A DNA stretch of 51,472 bases, taken from assembly GCA_002320285.1 (NCBI GenBank), contig DCKE01000024.1, forward strand, positions 154,270-205,741. The letters run 5' to 3'. Below are positions 40,920 to 49,464 of the stretch, in pieces; the first letter of the stretch is position 1, and every line of letters starts with the position of its first letter. Position numbers and translations under genes: made by a program. Source of the stretch: Flavobacteriaceae bacterium UBA1682. GTDB lineage: Bacteria; Bacteroidota; Bacteroidia; Flavobacteriales; Flavobacteriaceae. The notes beneath the pieces are model-generated. The model searched no databases. It was not told where the DNA came from and saw only the letters and a program-made list of their open reading frames with translations.

Positions 40920-42830
40920 ATGAGTTATTATAAAATCGAAAATTTAGAACAGTATTTTAAACATTATAAAAAGTCCGTTCGCGAGCCTAGAAAATTTTGG
41001 GGAAAAATTGCTGAAGAGAATTTTGTTTGGTACCAAGCCTGGGATAAAGTATTTGAGTTCGATATGGTTGAAGCCGATTTTAAATGGTTTACGAATGCAA
41101 AATTAAATATTACGAAGAACTGTATTGATCGTCATTTGGCGAAAAGAGGCGAGAAGACCGCTATTATTTTTGAACCTAATGATCCTACTGAGGCAGCAGA
41201 ACACATTACGTACAATGAATTATACAATCGCGTAACTAAGATGGCTAATGTATTGCAAAGTCAGGGTATCAAAAAAGGCGATCGGGTATGTATTTACCTT
41301 CCGATGATCCCGGAATTGGCCGTAAGTATGTTGGCTTGTGCGCGTATTGGAGCTATTCACAGTGTAATTTTCGCTGGTTTTTCATCTTCTGCCGTTACAA
41401 AAAGAGTTAATGATGCGACTTGTAAACTGGTCATCACTTCAGATGGTAACTTTAGAGGAAACAAAATTATTCCTGTTAAACCGCTAATTGACGAAGCTCT
41501 TGAGGATTGTCCTACGGTAGAAAAAGTTTTGGTGGTAAAGCGTACTCATACTGAAATCAACATGAAAGAAGGTCGCGATGTTTGGTTAGCTCCCTTATTA
41601 GAAGAAGCCATACCCAATCATGTAGCGGTTGTTATGGATGCGGAAGATCCGTTATTCATCTTATATACATCGGGTTCGACAGGTCAACCTAAAGGAATGG
41701 TTCATACTACAGCGGGGTATATGGTACAAACGGCTTACTCCTTTAAAAATATTTTTGACCATCAGGAAAATGATATTTTTTGGTGTACGGCGGATATCGG
41801 TTGGATTACCGGCCACTCTTATATACTCTATGGACCGTTGCTTAACGGTGCTACAACGGTACTTTTTGAAGGTATTCCTTCGTATCCTAACTACAGTCGA
41901 TTCTGGGATACGATTGATAAATACAAAATCACACAATTCTATACGGCACCTACAGCGATTCGTTCGTTAATGACACAGGATTACAGTTATGTAAACAATC
42001 ACGATTTATCGAGTTTACGCGTAATCGGGTCGGTAGGAGAACCTATAAATGAAGAAGCTTGGCATTGGTATAACGATCATGTTGGAAAGAAAAAGTGTCC
42101 TATAGTTGATACCTGGTGGCAAACGGAAACCGGCAGTATTTTAATATCGGCTTTACCATTTATTACACCGACCAAACCCACCTATGCCACTTTACCCTTA
42201 CCGGGAATTCAAGCGGTTTTGATGGATGATAAAAGAAATGAAATCGAAGACAATCAAGTAGATGGTAATCTGTGTATCAAATTTCCTTGGCCGTCGATGG
42301 CCCGTACAATATGGGGCGATCATCAACGGTATATAGATACGTATTTCACCCAATTTCCAGGTAAGTACTTTACGGGAGATGGAGCCTTAAGAGATGAAGT
42401 GGGTTATTATAGGATAACGGGTAGAACCGATGATGTGGTGATTGTATCAGGGCATAATTTAGGAACCGCTCCTATAGAAGATGCGATTAACGAACATCCA
42501 GCAGTAGCCGAAAGTGCTGTTGTCGGATTTCCACACGATATCAAAGGACAAGCGCTATATGGCTTTATTACCCTAAAAGTACAAGGAGAATACCGCGATA
42601 GAGAAAACTTGACCAAAGAGATTAATAATTATATCTCCAGTCATATTGGTGCTATCGCTAAATTGGATAAGTTGGTTTTTGTAGAAAGTTTACCAAAAAC
42701 GCGCTCAGGTAAAATTATGCGTAGAATATTACGTTCGATTGCCAAAGGTGATACCAATAATTTTGGGGATATTTCAACTTTGATCAATCCAGAAAGCATT
42801 GAACAGATCATAACCTTGGTAAACAAGTAG
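40920..42830 (+). CDS. acs: Acetyl-CoA synthetase
   Basis: A 636-aa AMP-forming enzyme that activates acetate to acetyl-CoA. The adenylate-forming signature YTSGSTGQPKGMVHTT (about 249-264), DTWWQTETGS (about 398-407), TGDGALRDEVGYYRITGRTD (about 485-504) and the acetylatable lysine in PKTRSGKIMRRILR (about 596-609) are all present. Full length. The gene is separate from its neighbours: divergent from the peptidase gene, and a loose hairpin follows. Confidence 0.96.
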   Translation: MSYYKIENLEQYFKHYKKSVREPRKFWGKIAEENFVWYQAWDKVFEFDMVEADFKWFTNAKLNITKNCIDRHLAKRGEKTAIIFEPNDPTEAAEHITYNELYNRVTKMANVLQSQGIKKGDRVCIYLPMIPELAVSMLACARIGAIHSVIFAGFSSSAVTKRVNDATCKLVITSDGNFRGNKIIPVKPLIDEALEDCPTVEKVLVVKRTHTEINMKEGRDVWLAPLLEEAIPNHVAVVMDAEDPLFILYTSGSTGQPKGMVHTTAGYMVQTAYSFKNIFDHQENDIFWCTADIGWITGHSYILYGPLLNGATTVLFEGIPSYPNYSRFWDTIDKYKITQFYTAPTAIRSLMTQDYSYVNNHDLSSLRVIGSVGEPINEEAWHWYNDHVGKKKCPIVDTWWQTETGSILISALPFITPTKPTYATLPLPGIQAVLMDDKRNEIEDNQVDGNLCIKFPWPSMARTIWGDHQRYIDTYFTQFPGKYFTGDGALRDEVGYYRITGRTDDVVIVSGHNLGTAPIEDAINEHPAVAESAVVGFPHDIKGQALYGFITLKVQGEYRDRENLTKEINNYISSHIGAIAKLDKLVFVESLPKTRSGKIMRRILRSIAKGDTNNFGDISTLINPESIEQIITLVNK

Positions 42831-42847
42831 TTATATGTATTTAAGGT

Positions 42848-42892
42848 GTTAGAAAGGGTAGGGGAACTTGATTTTCCTATCCTTTTTTATTT
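42848..42892. terminator. Imperfect bidirectional terminator between acs and the EamA gene
   Basis: GAAAGGGTAGGGGAAC pairs imperfectly (G-T wobbles) with TTTTCCTATCCTTTTTT. The T run overlaps the EamA stop (42887-42889). Confidence 0.6.
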
Positions 42893-43759
42893 TAAATACT
42901 GTGAAGTTGCAATTAAGGAAATGGCGACTATAGCGAGGACTAAACCCAAAATATTTTTACGCGATAAACGTTCCTTAAATCCAATAACACCGATTAGCGT
43001 ACCGAGTATAATGACCCCGAAATTCATCATGGCAAACACCGTAGTTGGATTCTCTGAGAATAAGCTGTGCGCTTTTAAGTAAAAGTAAATATTTAGAAAG
43101 TTTAGAACGCCCAATGGGATTCCATAATATAGGTTTTTAACACTCAATTGATTTTTCTTGATCAAAATCTGATAGGCATTGATCAATATGGAAACCAATA
43201 AAGAACAGGCGAATACAAAAAATAGTGAGGTAGTGTATGGTAGTGTTGTGTACAAAGCAATTTGTTTGAAGAAAACATCGATAACACCAAATCCTATAAA
43301 TACCAATAGCGGAAATACATAAGAATTTTTACCGTGTGGAGTCGAAAGATCTTTTTTACTTAGGGTGAAATAGATGGCTAGTAAACCAAAACCAAGCCCG
43401 ATATATTTTAAAGTAGTTATTTCTTCTTGAAAAATTAAGATGGCTGCGAGGATCGGTATTACTAAGGATAATCTTTGTGCGATATCGGTTTTAATAATTC
43501 CAACGCGATTGACAGCATGAAATAAGATCACAAAAATCGTTGGTAACAACAAACTCAATGGGATTAAAACTGGCCAAGGTAGATCTGAAGCTATAACGCT
43601 CAAATCAATTGGAAACAAATTATAACACAGAATCAACGCAACCAAATAATTGATGCTGACCATTTGAAATATATTGGTGCCTTTATTTTTGGATATTTTT
43701 AAAAGCACTCCAACAGTGACGCTGCAAAAAATGCTTAAAAGTAAATAGATCATGAACAA
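42887..43759 (-). CDS. EamA/DMT family transporter
   Basis: 290 aa with about ten hydrophobic helices, the drug/metabolite transporter layout of two repeated five-helix halves. The second half ends NFGVIILGTLIGVIGFKERL, the typical EamA end with a conserved Glu. The substrate is unknown. Hydrophobicity and length are normal for the family. Confidence 0.87.
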   Translation of the reverse strand: MFMIYLLLSIFCSVTVGVLLKISKNKGTNIFQMVSINYLVALILCYNLFPIDLSVIASDLPWPVLIPLSLLLPTIFVILFHAVNRVGIIKTDIAQRLSLVIPILAAILIFQEEITTLKYIGLGFGLLAIYFTLSKKDLSTPHGKNSYVFPLLVFIGFGVIDVFFKQIALYTTLPYTTSLFFVFACSLLVSILINAYQILIKKNQLSVKNLYYGIPLGVLNFLNIYFYLKAHSLFSENPTTVFAMMNFGVIILGTLIGVIGFKERLSRKNILGLVLAIVAISLIATSQYLK

Positions 43760-44652
43760 GATTGTTAAAGTCTGTAAAAGTACTGAAACTTGACTAAGTT
43801 AAAAGCTATTTTAAAATAAGATCATCTAGATTTAATCGGAACAATTTTAGAGCGTATCACAATTGAGATTATATGATAAAAGCATTAACTTATTTACAGA
43901 AGGAGATTAGCAAGTTCAAGAGATCCTCGAAATGAATTTTACATTCTTATAAGTTCTATTTTACATAATATATATTATAGTTCATTTGAATAACTGTAAT
44001 AAAACAGTAGTTTCAAATCCATTTAGACTATAAAATGAGCTCCGCTATATGCTGACTTCGATGTCTACGCGTTATTTGCCGCCAGCTTATATTGTGCTTA
44101 TTTGAAATAAAATATTTAATTATTGGAAATACGGCCGTATTTTGAAAACGAACTCGCTACTTGTAAGCCATAGCTTTCACGGGTATATTTAGTATTTGGC
44201 TGATGCGCTTAAGGCTTTATGGGGTTACTTAAATTTTTCTATATATATGTTTAACGATTAATCTAATTTCGTCATTCGCGTTCAATTAAGTCAACGCAGT
44301 TGTCGGTGATTTTTGCAATTGGCTATCCATTTATGTTTTCGAGTAATAATAAAACAATTTATAGGTCTCCGCAGTTAAGAAATTTTATTTACATCAATAA
44401 TTACTTTCTATTTTACATAATAAAAAAAATGGTGAGCCTAAATAATAGTTGATCATATTATTTGCATATTTTAGAAAAGGGACATAATGTACTGCTTGAA
44501 GTATTGTTTATGTGCTTATATTTCTATAAATAAATGTTGTAGACTAAAAAAAAAAGATATTAACAATAAAATTATACCAATAAGATTCGTAATCAAATTA
44601 GAAAAGATTATTTTTGCAATCCGAAATGATTTTTTAATTTAAAGATATTACA
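43760..44652. other. Long gene-free stretch bounded by direct repeats
   Basis: 893 bp with no credible gene. A perfect 17-bp direct repeat, TTCTATTTTACATAATA, occurs at 43954-43970 and 44406-44422, with weaker similarity continuing upstream of each. Between them lies a less AT-rich patch (about 44038-44220). No tRNA or terminator is recognised. A TATTTTTG box at 44609-44616 precedes the next gene. Confidence 0.65.
44609..44616 (+). promoter_or_regulatory. Putative -7 box for the 123-aa gene
   Basis: TATTTTTG, 36 bp before the GTG start. No spaced TTG. Confidence 0.45.
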
Positions 44653-45024
44653 GTGGAAAACTCCCATGCACAAAAATTAATCAAGAAAGTTCAGTCAGAT
44701 TTAATTGCTAACGGACTTGTTGTAGAAGATTTTGTTACCGACTTAAAAAAATTAAGAGAATTTGCGCTCTTAGAAGAAAATCCTATATTGGTAAAAGCAA
44801 TTCGTTTGACATACGAACACGTCTTGGCAAATGGAGCATTTTTAATTGATATTCCATCAGATGAACCTATAGATGAAGAAAATCCAATTGAAACAGAGCA
44901 TGCCCCTGTAACGGAAAACAACATGGAAAGTTTACAGTATATTCTATCTCTATTTACAGATTTAAACAACAAACACAACATTGCAGATTTAAAAGAATAC
45001 AACTTGAAACTTCAAGAGGCATAA
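44653..45024 (+). CDS. Acidic conserved flavobacterial protein
   Basis: 123 aa from a GTG start at 44653 (ENSHAQKLIKKVQSDL). Strongly acidic in the middle (DIPSDEPIDEENPIETEH, about 76-93), otherwise helical, with no signal or membrane segment. A strong terminator follows, supporting an independent gene. Function not recognised. Confidence 0.74.
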   Translation: MENSHAQKLIKKVQSDLIANGLVVEDFVTDLKKLREFALLEENPILVKAIRLTYEHVLANGAFLIDIPSDEPIDEENPIETEHAPVTENNMESLQYILSLFTDLNNKHNIADLKEYNLKLQEA

Positions 45025-45045
45025 ATTCTTAAAGCAATCATAAAT

Positions 45046-45082
45046 TATAGAGGCTCAGGACATTTCCTGAGCCTTTTTTTGT
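45046..45082 (+). terminator. Terminator after the 123-aa gene
   Basis: GGCTCAGGA (45052-45060) pairs with TCCTGAGCC (45065-45073) around a 4-nt loop; a seven-T run follows. Confidence 0.92.
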
Positions 45083-45158
45083 AAATACTTCTTATTTATA
45101 TTTTTTTAAATGTATTTTAGTACGCTGAACATATAACCTTATAAAATCACCCCTTTTC

Positions 45159-45446
45159 ATGTTGAAGATTTTTAAAATTATCGCTTTTTTAGAAGGAGTT
45201 TCCCTTTTAGCTTTATTTTTTATTGCCATGCCAATGAAGTACTTTATGGACAAACCCGAGTTGGTTGGACCTGTAGGAATGGCACACGGACTGTTGTTTA
45301 TTGGCTACATCGTTATGGCGACAGTACTTAAATTTGAAGAAAAATGGAGTTGGTCAAAATACTTTTTGATCTGTATCGCTTCTATCATTCCATTTGGAAC
45401 TTTTTATGTAGAGTTCAAAATGCTAAAAACAGAAGAATCATCTTAA
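45159..45446 (+). CDS. DUF3817 membrane protein
   Basis: A 95-aa protein with three hydrophobic segments (about 5-25, 36-59, 67-86). The family pattern LEGVSLLALFFIAMPMKY (about 12-29) and GPVGMAHGLLFIGY (about 37-50) is clear. DUF3817 proteins are small membrane proteins without known function, sometimes fused or adjacent to transporters. It lies 15 bp before the MscS-like gene, so the two are probably co-transcribed. Confidence 0.88.
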   Translation: MLKIFKIIAFLEGVSLLALFFIAMPMKYFMDKPELVGPVGMAHGLLFIGYIVMATVLKFEEKWSWSKYFLICIASIIPFGTFYVEFKMLKTEESS

Positions 45447-45461
45447 TTAAAATTTAAATAA

Positions 45462-46712
45462 ATGATTCCATATAGTTGGGTAAAAAGCTTAGTAAGTGAA
45501 TTGAATTTGCAACGCGATGTTGCAGATACTCTAATACTGGTGGTCAATACTATTTTAGCACTTGCCATAGGTTTTTTACTCGATTATATTCTAAAAAAGG
45601 GTATTTATACTTTTTCAAAGTTTATATCCAGCCGATCGCGATTTCGATTTCATGTCTATTTGGTCCAAAATAAAGCTTACAGTTATTTGGCGCATCTCAT
45701 ACCACTTAGCTTATTGAATAAGTCCTTAAAATATATTTATCTAAAGGAATTCGAAGAGTTGATGCTTTGGAATAAGTTGTATTTCGTGATTATCTCATTA
45801 TTAACGCTTTATATTTTAAAGAGTATCGTTTTTTCTGTACGAGACTATTTCAAAACCAAACCCCAGTATCTCGATAAACCGGTAGATAATCAAGCACAGG
45901 TTTTTCTGACATTTCTTTGGATTTTTACGATAATATCCATAATACTAAATACTTTCAGTACTAATTTTAGAGATTTATTGACGGCGTTTGGGGCCTTATC
46001 CGCGATCACCATATTGGTTTTTAGAGATAGTATACTGGGTTTTATTGCCAGCATACAGGTGACCTTAAATGATACGGTTCGCATTGGTGACTGGATTACT
46101 AGTGAAAAATTTGGTGCAGACGGTTATGTCATGGAAATCAATCTGGTTACGGTGTTGGTGAGAAATTTTGATAATACCACCACAACGGTACCTACTTATA
46201 GCTTGATTTCTGAATCTTTTAAAAACTGGAGAGGTATGTTTAATTCGGGTGGCCGTCGTATCAAACGATCCTTGTTTATTAAGGAAAACAGTGTGAAATT
46301 TTTGACAGATGCTGATCTTGAAAGATATAAGGAAATTGAATTGGTCAGTTCATTTATCACGCATCGCCAAGCAGATATCAACAATTACAACAGCAAACAT
46401 AAGATTAATAAAAATCTAAATATCAACGGTCGAAATATGACTAACTTGGGATTGTTGAGAAAGTATATGAATCAATATCTAGCCAATCACACGGGCTTAA
46501 ATAAGGAATTAACGACCTTAGTGCGTCATTTACAACCTACAGAGAAGGGAATTCCGTTAGAAATATATGCCTTTACACTCGACAAGACCTGGGTCAATCA
46601 CGAAGCAATTATGGCTGATATATTTGATCATTTCATAGCGGCAGTCCCCTATTTCGACTTGGAAATTTACGAATTGCCTTCATCTGTAGATCTGGATAAA
46701 TTAAGAGATTAA
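45462..46712 (+). CDS. MscS-family mechanosensitive channel (YbdG-like)
   Basis: A 416-aa inner-membrane protein with about five N-terminal hydrophobic helices. The MscS pore/beta region is AITILVFRDSILGFIASIQV (about 180-199) followed by TLNDTVRIGDWITSEKFGAD (about 200-219). A long soluble C-terminal domain follows, as in YbdG/MscM-type channels. The pore helix lacks the Gly/Ala zipper of E. coli MscS. Role in osmotic downshock is inferred. Its stop overlaps the converging thioesterase gene's stop by 4 bp. Confidence 0.9.
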   Translation: MIPYSWVKSLVSELNLQRDVADTLILVVNTILALAIGFLLDYILKKGIYTFSKFISSRSRFRFHVYLVQNKAYSYLAHLIPLSLLNKSLKYIYLKEFEELMLWNKLYFVIISLLTLYILKSIVFSVRDYFKTKPQYLDKPVDNQAQVFLTFLWIFTIISIILNTFSTNFRDLLTAFGALSAITILVFRDSILGFIASIQVTLNDTVRIGDWITSEKFGADGYVMEINLVTVLVRNFDNTTTTVPTYSLISESFKNWRGMFNSGGRRIKRSLFIKENSVKFLTDADLERYKEIELVSSFITHRQADINNYNSKHKINKNLNINGRNMTNLGLLRKYMNQYLANHTGLNKELTTLVRHLQPTEKGIPLEIYAFTLDKTWVNHEAIMADIFDHFIAAVPYFDLEIYELPSSVDLDKLRD

Positions 46713-47092
46713 AACCATCCTAAATCCGTCAATCCATGAGGTGACGGTTTTCCATCTTCTCCTAAGTGTACCATAGTAATGGCTTCGACGGTAATAATCG
46801 TTTCCTTAGTCATTATATTAAAGACAGAACATTTTATCTGTAAAGATGTTTTTCCAAATTTGGTGATCTCAAACTGAATTTCAATTATATCCGACTGTCT
46901 TGCGGAACTCATGAAATTAATTTCAGTCATATATTTCGTTACAACTCGTCTATTCTTTAAGATTAAAACGGCAAATAAAGCGGCCTCTTCGTCAATCCAA
47001 GCCAATAAACGCCCTCCAAATAAAGTGCTGTTTGCGTTTAAATCTTCGGGTTTTACCCATTTTCTCGACTTGTAAATATTGTTGTTGGTCAT
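46709..47092 (-). CDS. Acyl-CoA thioesterase, hotdog fold (copy 2)
   Basis: A 127-aa YciA/BFIT-type hotdog protein. VKPEDLNANSTLFGGRLLAW (about 13-32), with the N-x-x-x-x-L-FGG active-site loop and the acidic residues in AWIDEEAALFA, is the family signature. It probably hydrolyses acyl-CoA esters. It is the last of three leftward genes (Nudix, thioesterase, thioesterase). It resembles the upstream copy closely at the N terminus and diverges towards the C terminus. Confidence 0.9.
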   Translation of the reverse strand: MTNNNIYKSRKWVKPEDLNANSTLFGGRLLAWIDEEAALFAVLILKNRRVVTKYMTEINFMSSARQSDIIEIQFEITKFGKTSLQIKCSVFNIMTKETIITVEAITMVHLGEDGKPSPHGLTDLGWF

Positions 47093-47110
47093 GCTAACTC
47101 GTATTGATAA

Positions 47111-47491
47111 TTATAAAAAAGATTTTGTTTCTGTTACTCCATGGGGAGCTGGCTTGCCATGATCGTCTAAATTTACCATAGTTATGGATTCGACTGTAAT
47201 TATAAGTTCATCAGTCATGGCATTAAAAACTTGGCACTTCATGGTGATGGAAGTGGTTCCATAATGTGTGACCTTCAATTGAATTTCAATAATGTCCGAC
47301 TGTTTGGCTGTACTTAAGAAGTCAATTGCCGACATATGTTTAGAAACAATTTTATTATTTCCGAGATCGATAATAGCCATGGAGGCTGCTTCTTCGGAAA
47401 TCCAAGCTAATAAGGTGCCTCCAAATAAGGTACTGTTAGCATTTAAGTCTTCGGGTTTTACCCATCTCCTACTTCTGTAAATATTAGTCAT
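47111..47491 (-). CDS. Acyl-CoA thioesterase, hotdog fold (copy 1)
   Basis: 126 aa, a paralogue of the downstream gene: VKPEDLNANSTLFGGTLLAW at the same place, then ISEEAASMAI. Its start overlaps the Nudix stop by 8 bp, so it is translated from the same message. The acyl chain specificity cannot be read. The pair arose by tandem duplication. Confidence 0.9.
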   Translation of the reverse strand: MTNIYRSRRWVKPEDLNANSTLFGGTLLAWISEEAASMAIIDLGNNKIVSKHMSAIDFLSTAKQSDIIEIQLKVTHYGTTSITMKCQVFNAMTDELIITVESITMVNLDDHGKPAPHGVTETKSFL

Positions 47492-47906
47492 TCAAAAATT
47501 TATTTAATGCACATTCGATAATTTCTTGATGATCGAATGCCAGCAAAGGTAACTCTTTAATGGAAAACCAGCCAACTTCTTTTGCATCATCATTGGCCTT
47601 AGCCTGCACTTTCTCTTTTAATAAGGTATAATAAGCTACACTAACCACATGTGATCTAGGGTCTCTAAAAGGTTTGCCAAAGGCACCGATTTGAAGCAAG
47701 TCTGTAGCTTTAACCGTTGTTTCTTCATATAATTCTCGTGCAGCAGCGGCTTCTAAATCTTCATTTTCATCGACAAATCCACCTGGTAGCGCCCAATAGT
47801 CTTTATAAGGTTCGTTTTTTCGTTGGATTAAAAGCAACTGAAAATCAGTTCCATCTGTTTGCAAAACCACACAATCAACCGTTACAAAAATTTTAGATAT
47901 GTACAT
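47484..47906 (-). CDS. Nudix hydrolase
   Basis: 140 aa. The Nudix box GFVDENEDLEAAAARELYEE (about 54-73) gives Gx5Ex7REUxEE, with the usual final Gly replaced by Thr (EETTV). The N-terminal VDCVVLQTDGTDFQLLLIQR matches the ADP-ribose/nucleotide-hydrolase and NrtR-sensor branch common in Bacteroidota, without the C-terminal HTH of NrtR. Substrate unknown. It heads the three-gene run. Confidence 0.88.
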   Translation of the reverse strand: MYISKIFVTVDCVVLQTDGTDFQLLLIQRKNEPYKDYWALPGGFVDENEDLEAAAARELYEETTVKATDLLQIGAFGKPFRDPRSHVVSVAYYTLLKEKVQAKANDDAKEVGWFSIKELPLLAFDHQEIIECALNKFLND

Positions 47907-48036
47907 ATTATCGCTTTTTTAATTTTAAAACCAAGTTTAATGACTAATAAAATGTTAAAATTAATATTAATTTAGCTAAAGTTGTACTTTTAATTGAAAA
48001 AAGTGGTTTTTTTTTTATGAATACAGATTTTTGTTT

Positions 48037-48044
48037 TATATTTG
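48037..48044 (+). promoter_or_regulatory. Putative -7 box for ompA
   Basis: TATATTTG, implying a leader of about 60 nt. The upstream region is a T-rich run rather than TTG. The surrounding AT-rich tract suits a strongly expressed gene. Confidence 0.55.
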
Positions 48045-48111
48045 CAGTAGTAACAACGCTTTAAAATGCTTTTAAGTATTGATAAAGAGTAATTATTAAA
48101 AAAAAGAAAAT

Positions 48112-49359
48112 ATGAAAAAAATTGCATTACCAGTATTAGCTACAGTTCTTGCTTTCGGATCAATGAATGCTCAAGAGCGTCCTTACAACAAATGGTCAGT
48201 TGACTTAAACGCAGGTTTAACAAAACCTACTGCACCACTTACTTCTGGATATTTCTCAGATACGTTTGGTTTTATCCATGCTGATGGAGGTGTTCGTTAT
48301 ATGTTCAATAACAAATTCGGTGTTAAAGCTGATTTTGGATATGACAAAATTGAAAATGATGACGATAGTCAAAAATTCGAAACTCAATATTACAGAACTA
48401 GCTTACAAGGGGTAGTTAACTTAGGAAGAGTTTTAAATTTTGAAGAGTGGACTAAAGTTCTTAACTTACAAGCACACGCTGGTGGAGGTTATTCTTGGAT
48501 GACTAACGATGCGTTCGCTGGAAAAGATGAGATGGTAAACGTTATGGCTGGTTTAACTGGTCAGTTGAAATTGTCTGAAAGAGTTGCATTAAATGCAGAT
48601 TTCACGATGATTAAACACATTAGACAAAACAATTCTTTTGATGGTAATTCATCAGTATCAAGCACAGGAATCCAAGGAGCACTTTATAATGCTACTTTAG
48701 GTCTTTCTATCTACTTAGGTGGAAATGGAACTCATGCTGACTGGTATTATGGAGATTCTTCAACAAACAAATTGGCTGAACTAGACAGCAGATTAACGGA
48801 TGTTGAAAACAAAATGATTGATTCTGACAATGACGGTGTGCCAGATTATTTAGATCAAGAGCCAAATACTCCAGCTGGAGCAATGGTTGATGTAAAAGGT
48901 AGATCAATTGACAAAAACAATAACGGTATTCCAGATAGTTTCGAATCTTACTTACAAGAGAAATACGGAAACCAAAAAGTTGAAACAATGACTGTTGAAG
49001 ACAGCGCATTGGTTAAAGAATTAATCAACAAAGGTTATGTTGCTGTATATTTTGATTTTAACAAATCAGAACCTACTGCTGCTTCTACTGAAGGAATGAA
49101 CTTTATTGTTACTTACTTAAGAAGTAACCCATCTTCTTCTGTTGAAGTTCTTGGATATGCTGATGCTGTAGGTGGAAATTCTACTTACAACAAACAATTA
49201 TCTCAAAAACGTGCTACAAGAGTTAAAGACATCTTAGTAAAATCAGGTGTTGCTGCTTCTAAAATTTCAGTTGCTGGAAACGGTGTAGATGATTCAGTTG
49301 AAAAATCTTCAAACAAAGCTCGTGAAATCGCTCGTAGAGTTGTATTTAAAGTAAAATAA
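48112..49359 (+). CDS. ompA: OmpA-family outer-membrane protein
   Basis: 415 aa with a signal peptide (cut near MNAQ, about 20). An N-terminal beta-barrel-like region (about 21-205) is followed by thrombospondin type-3-like, calcium-binding segments (DSDNDGVPDYLDQEP, about 241-255; DKNNNGIPDSFE, about 267-278). The C-terminal OmpA peptidoglycan-binding domain (about 310-415) contains VYFDFNKSEPT and LSQKRATRVKDIL. It anchors the outer membrane to the wall. A typical Bacteroidota major outer-membrane protein layout. Confidence 0.95.
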   Translation: MKKIALPVLATVLAFGSMNAQERPYNKWSVDLNAGLTKPTAPLTSGYFSDTFGFIHADGGVRYMFNNKFGVKADFGYDKIENDDDSQKFETQYYRTSLQGVVNLGRVLNFEEWTKVLNLQAHAGGGYSWMTNDAFAGKDEMVNVMAGLTGQLKLSERVALNADFTMIKHIRQNNSFDGNSSVSSTGIQGALYNATLGLSIYLGGNGTHADWYYGDSSTNKLAELDSRLTDVENKMIDSDNDGVPDYLDQEPNTPAGAMVDVKGRSIDKNNNGIPDSFESYLQEKYGNQKVETMTVEDSALVKELINKGYVAVYFDFNKSEPTAASTEGMNFIVTYLRSNPSSSVEVLGYADAVGGNSTYNKQLSQKRATRVKDILVKSGVAASKISVAGNGVDDSVEKSSNKAREIARRVVFKVK

Positions 49360-49386
49360 TTCGTTAGAATTTTATAATATTACTTC

Positions 49387-49420
49387 AAAAAGCGCAAGTT
49401 TATCTTGCGCTTTTTTTATA
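49387..49420 (+). terminator. Terminator after ompA
   Basis: AGCGCAAG (about 49390-49398) pairs with CTTGCGCT (about 49404-49411); a T run follows. Confidence 0.9.
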
Positions 49421-49442
49421 CCTTAATATCTAGAATATACCT

Positions 49443-49450
49443 TACTTTTG
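49443..49450 (+). promoter_or_regulatory. Putative -7 box for uvrB
   Basis: TACTTTTG, 14 bp before the uvrB ATG, so the leader would be very short. The expected TTG is missing. Confidence 0.5.
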
Positions 49451-49464
49451 TAAAAATTATCACT

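Noticed and set aside
41629..41970. 113-codon plus-strand open frame inside acs
   Set aside because: It is out of frame within a full-length, well-conserved acetyl-CoA synthetase gene.
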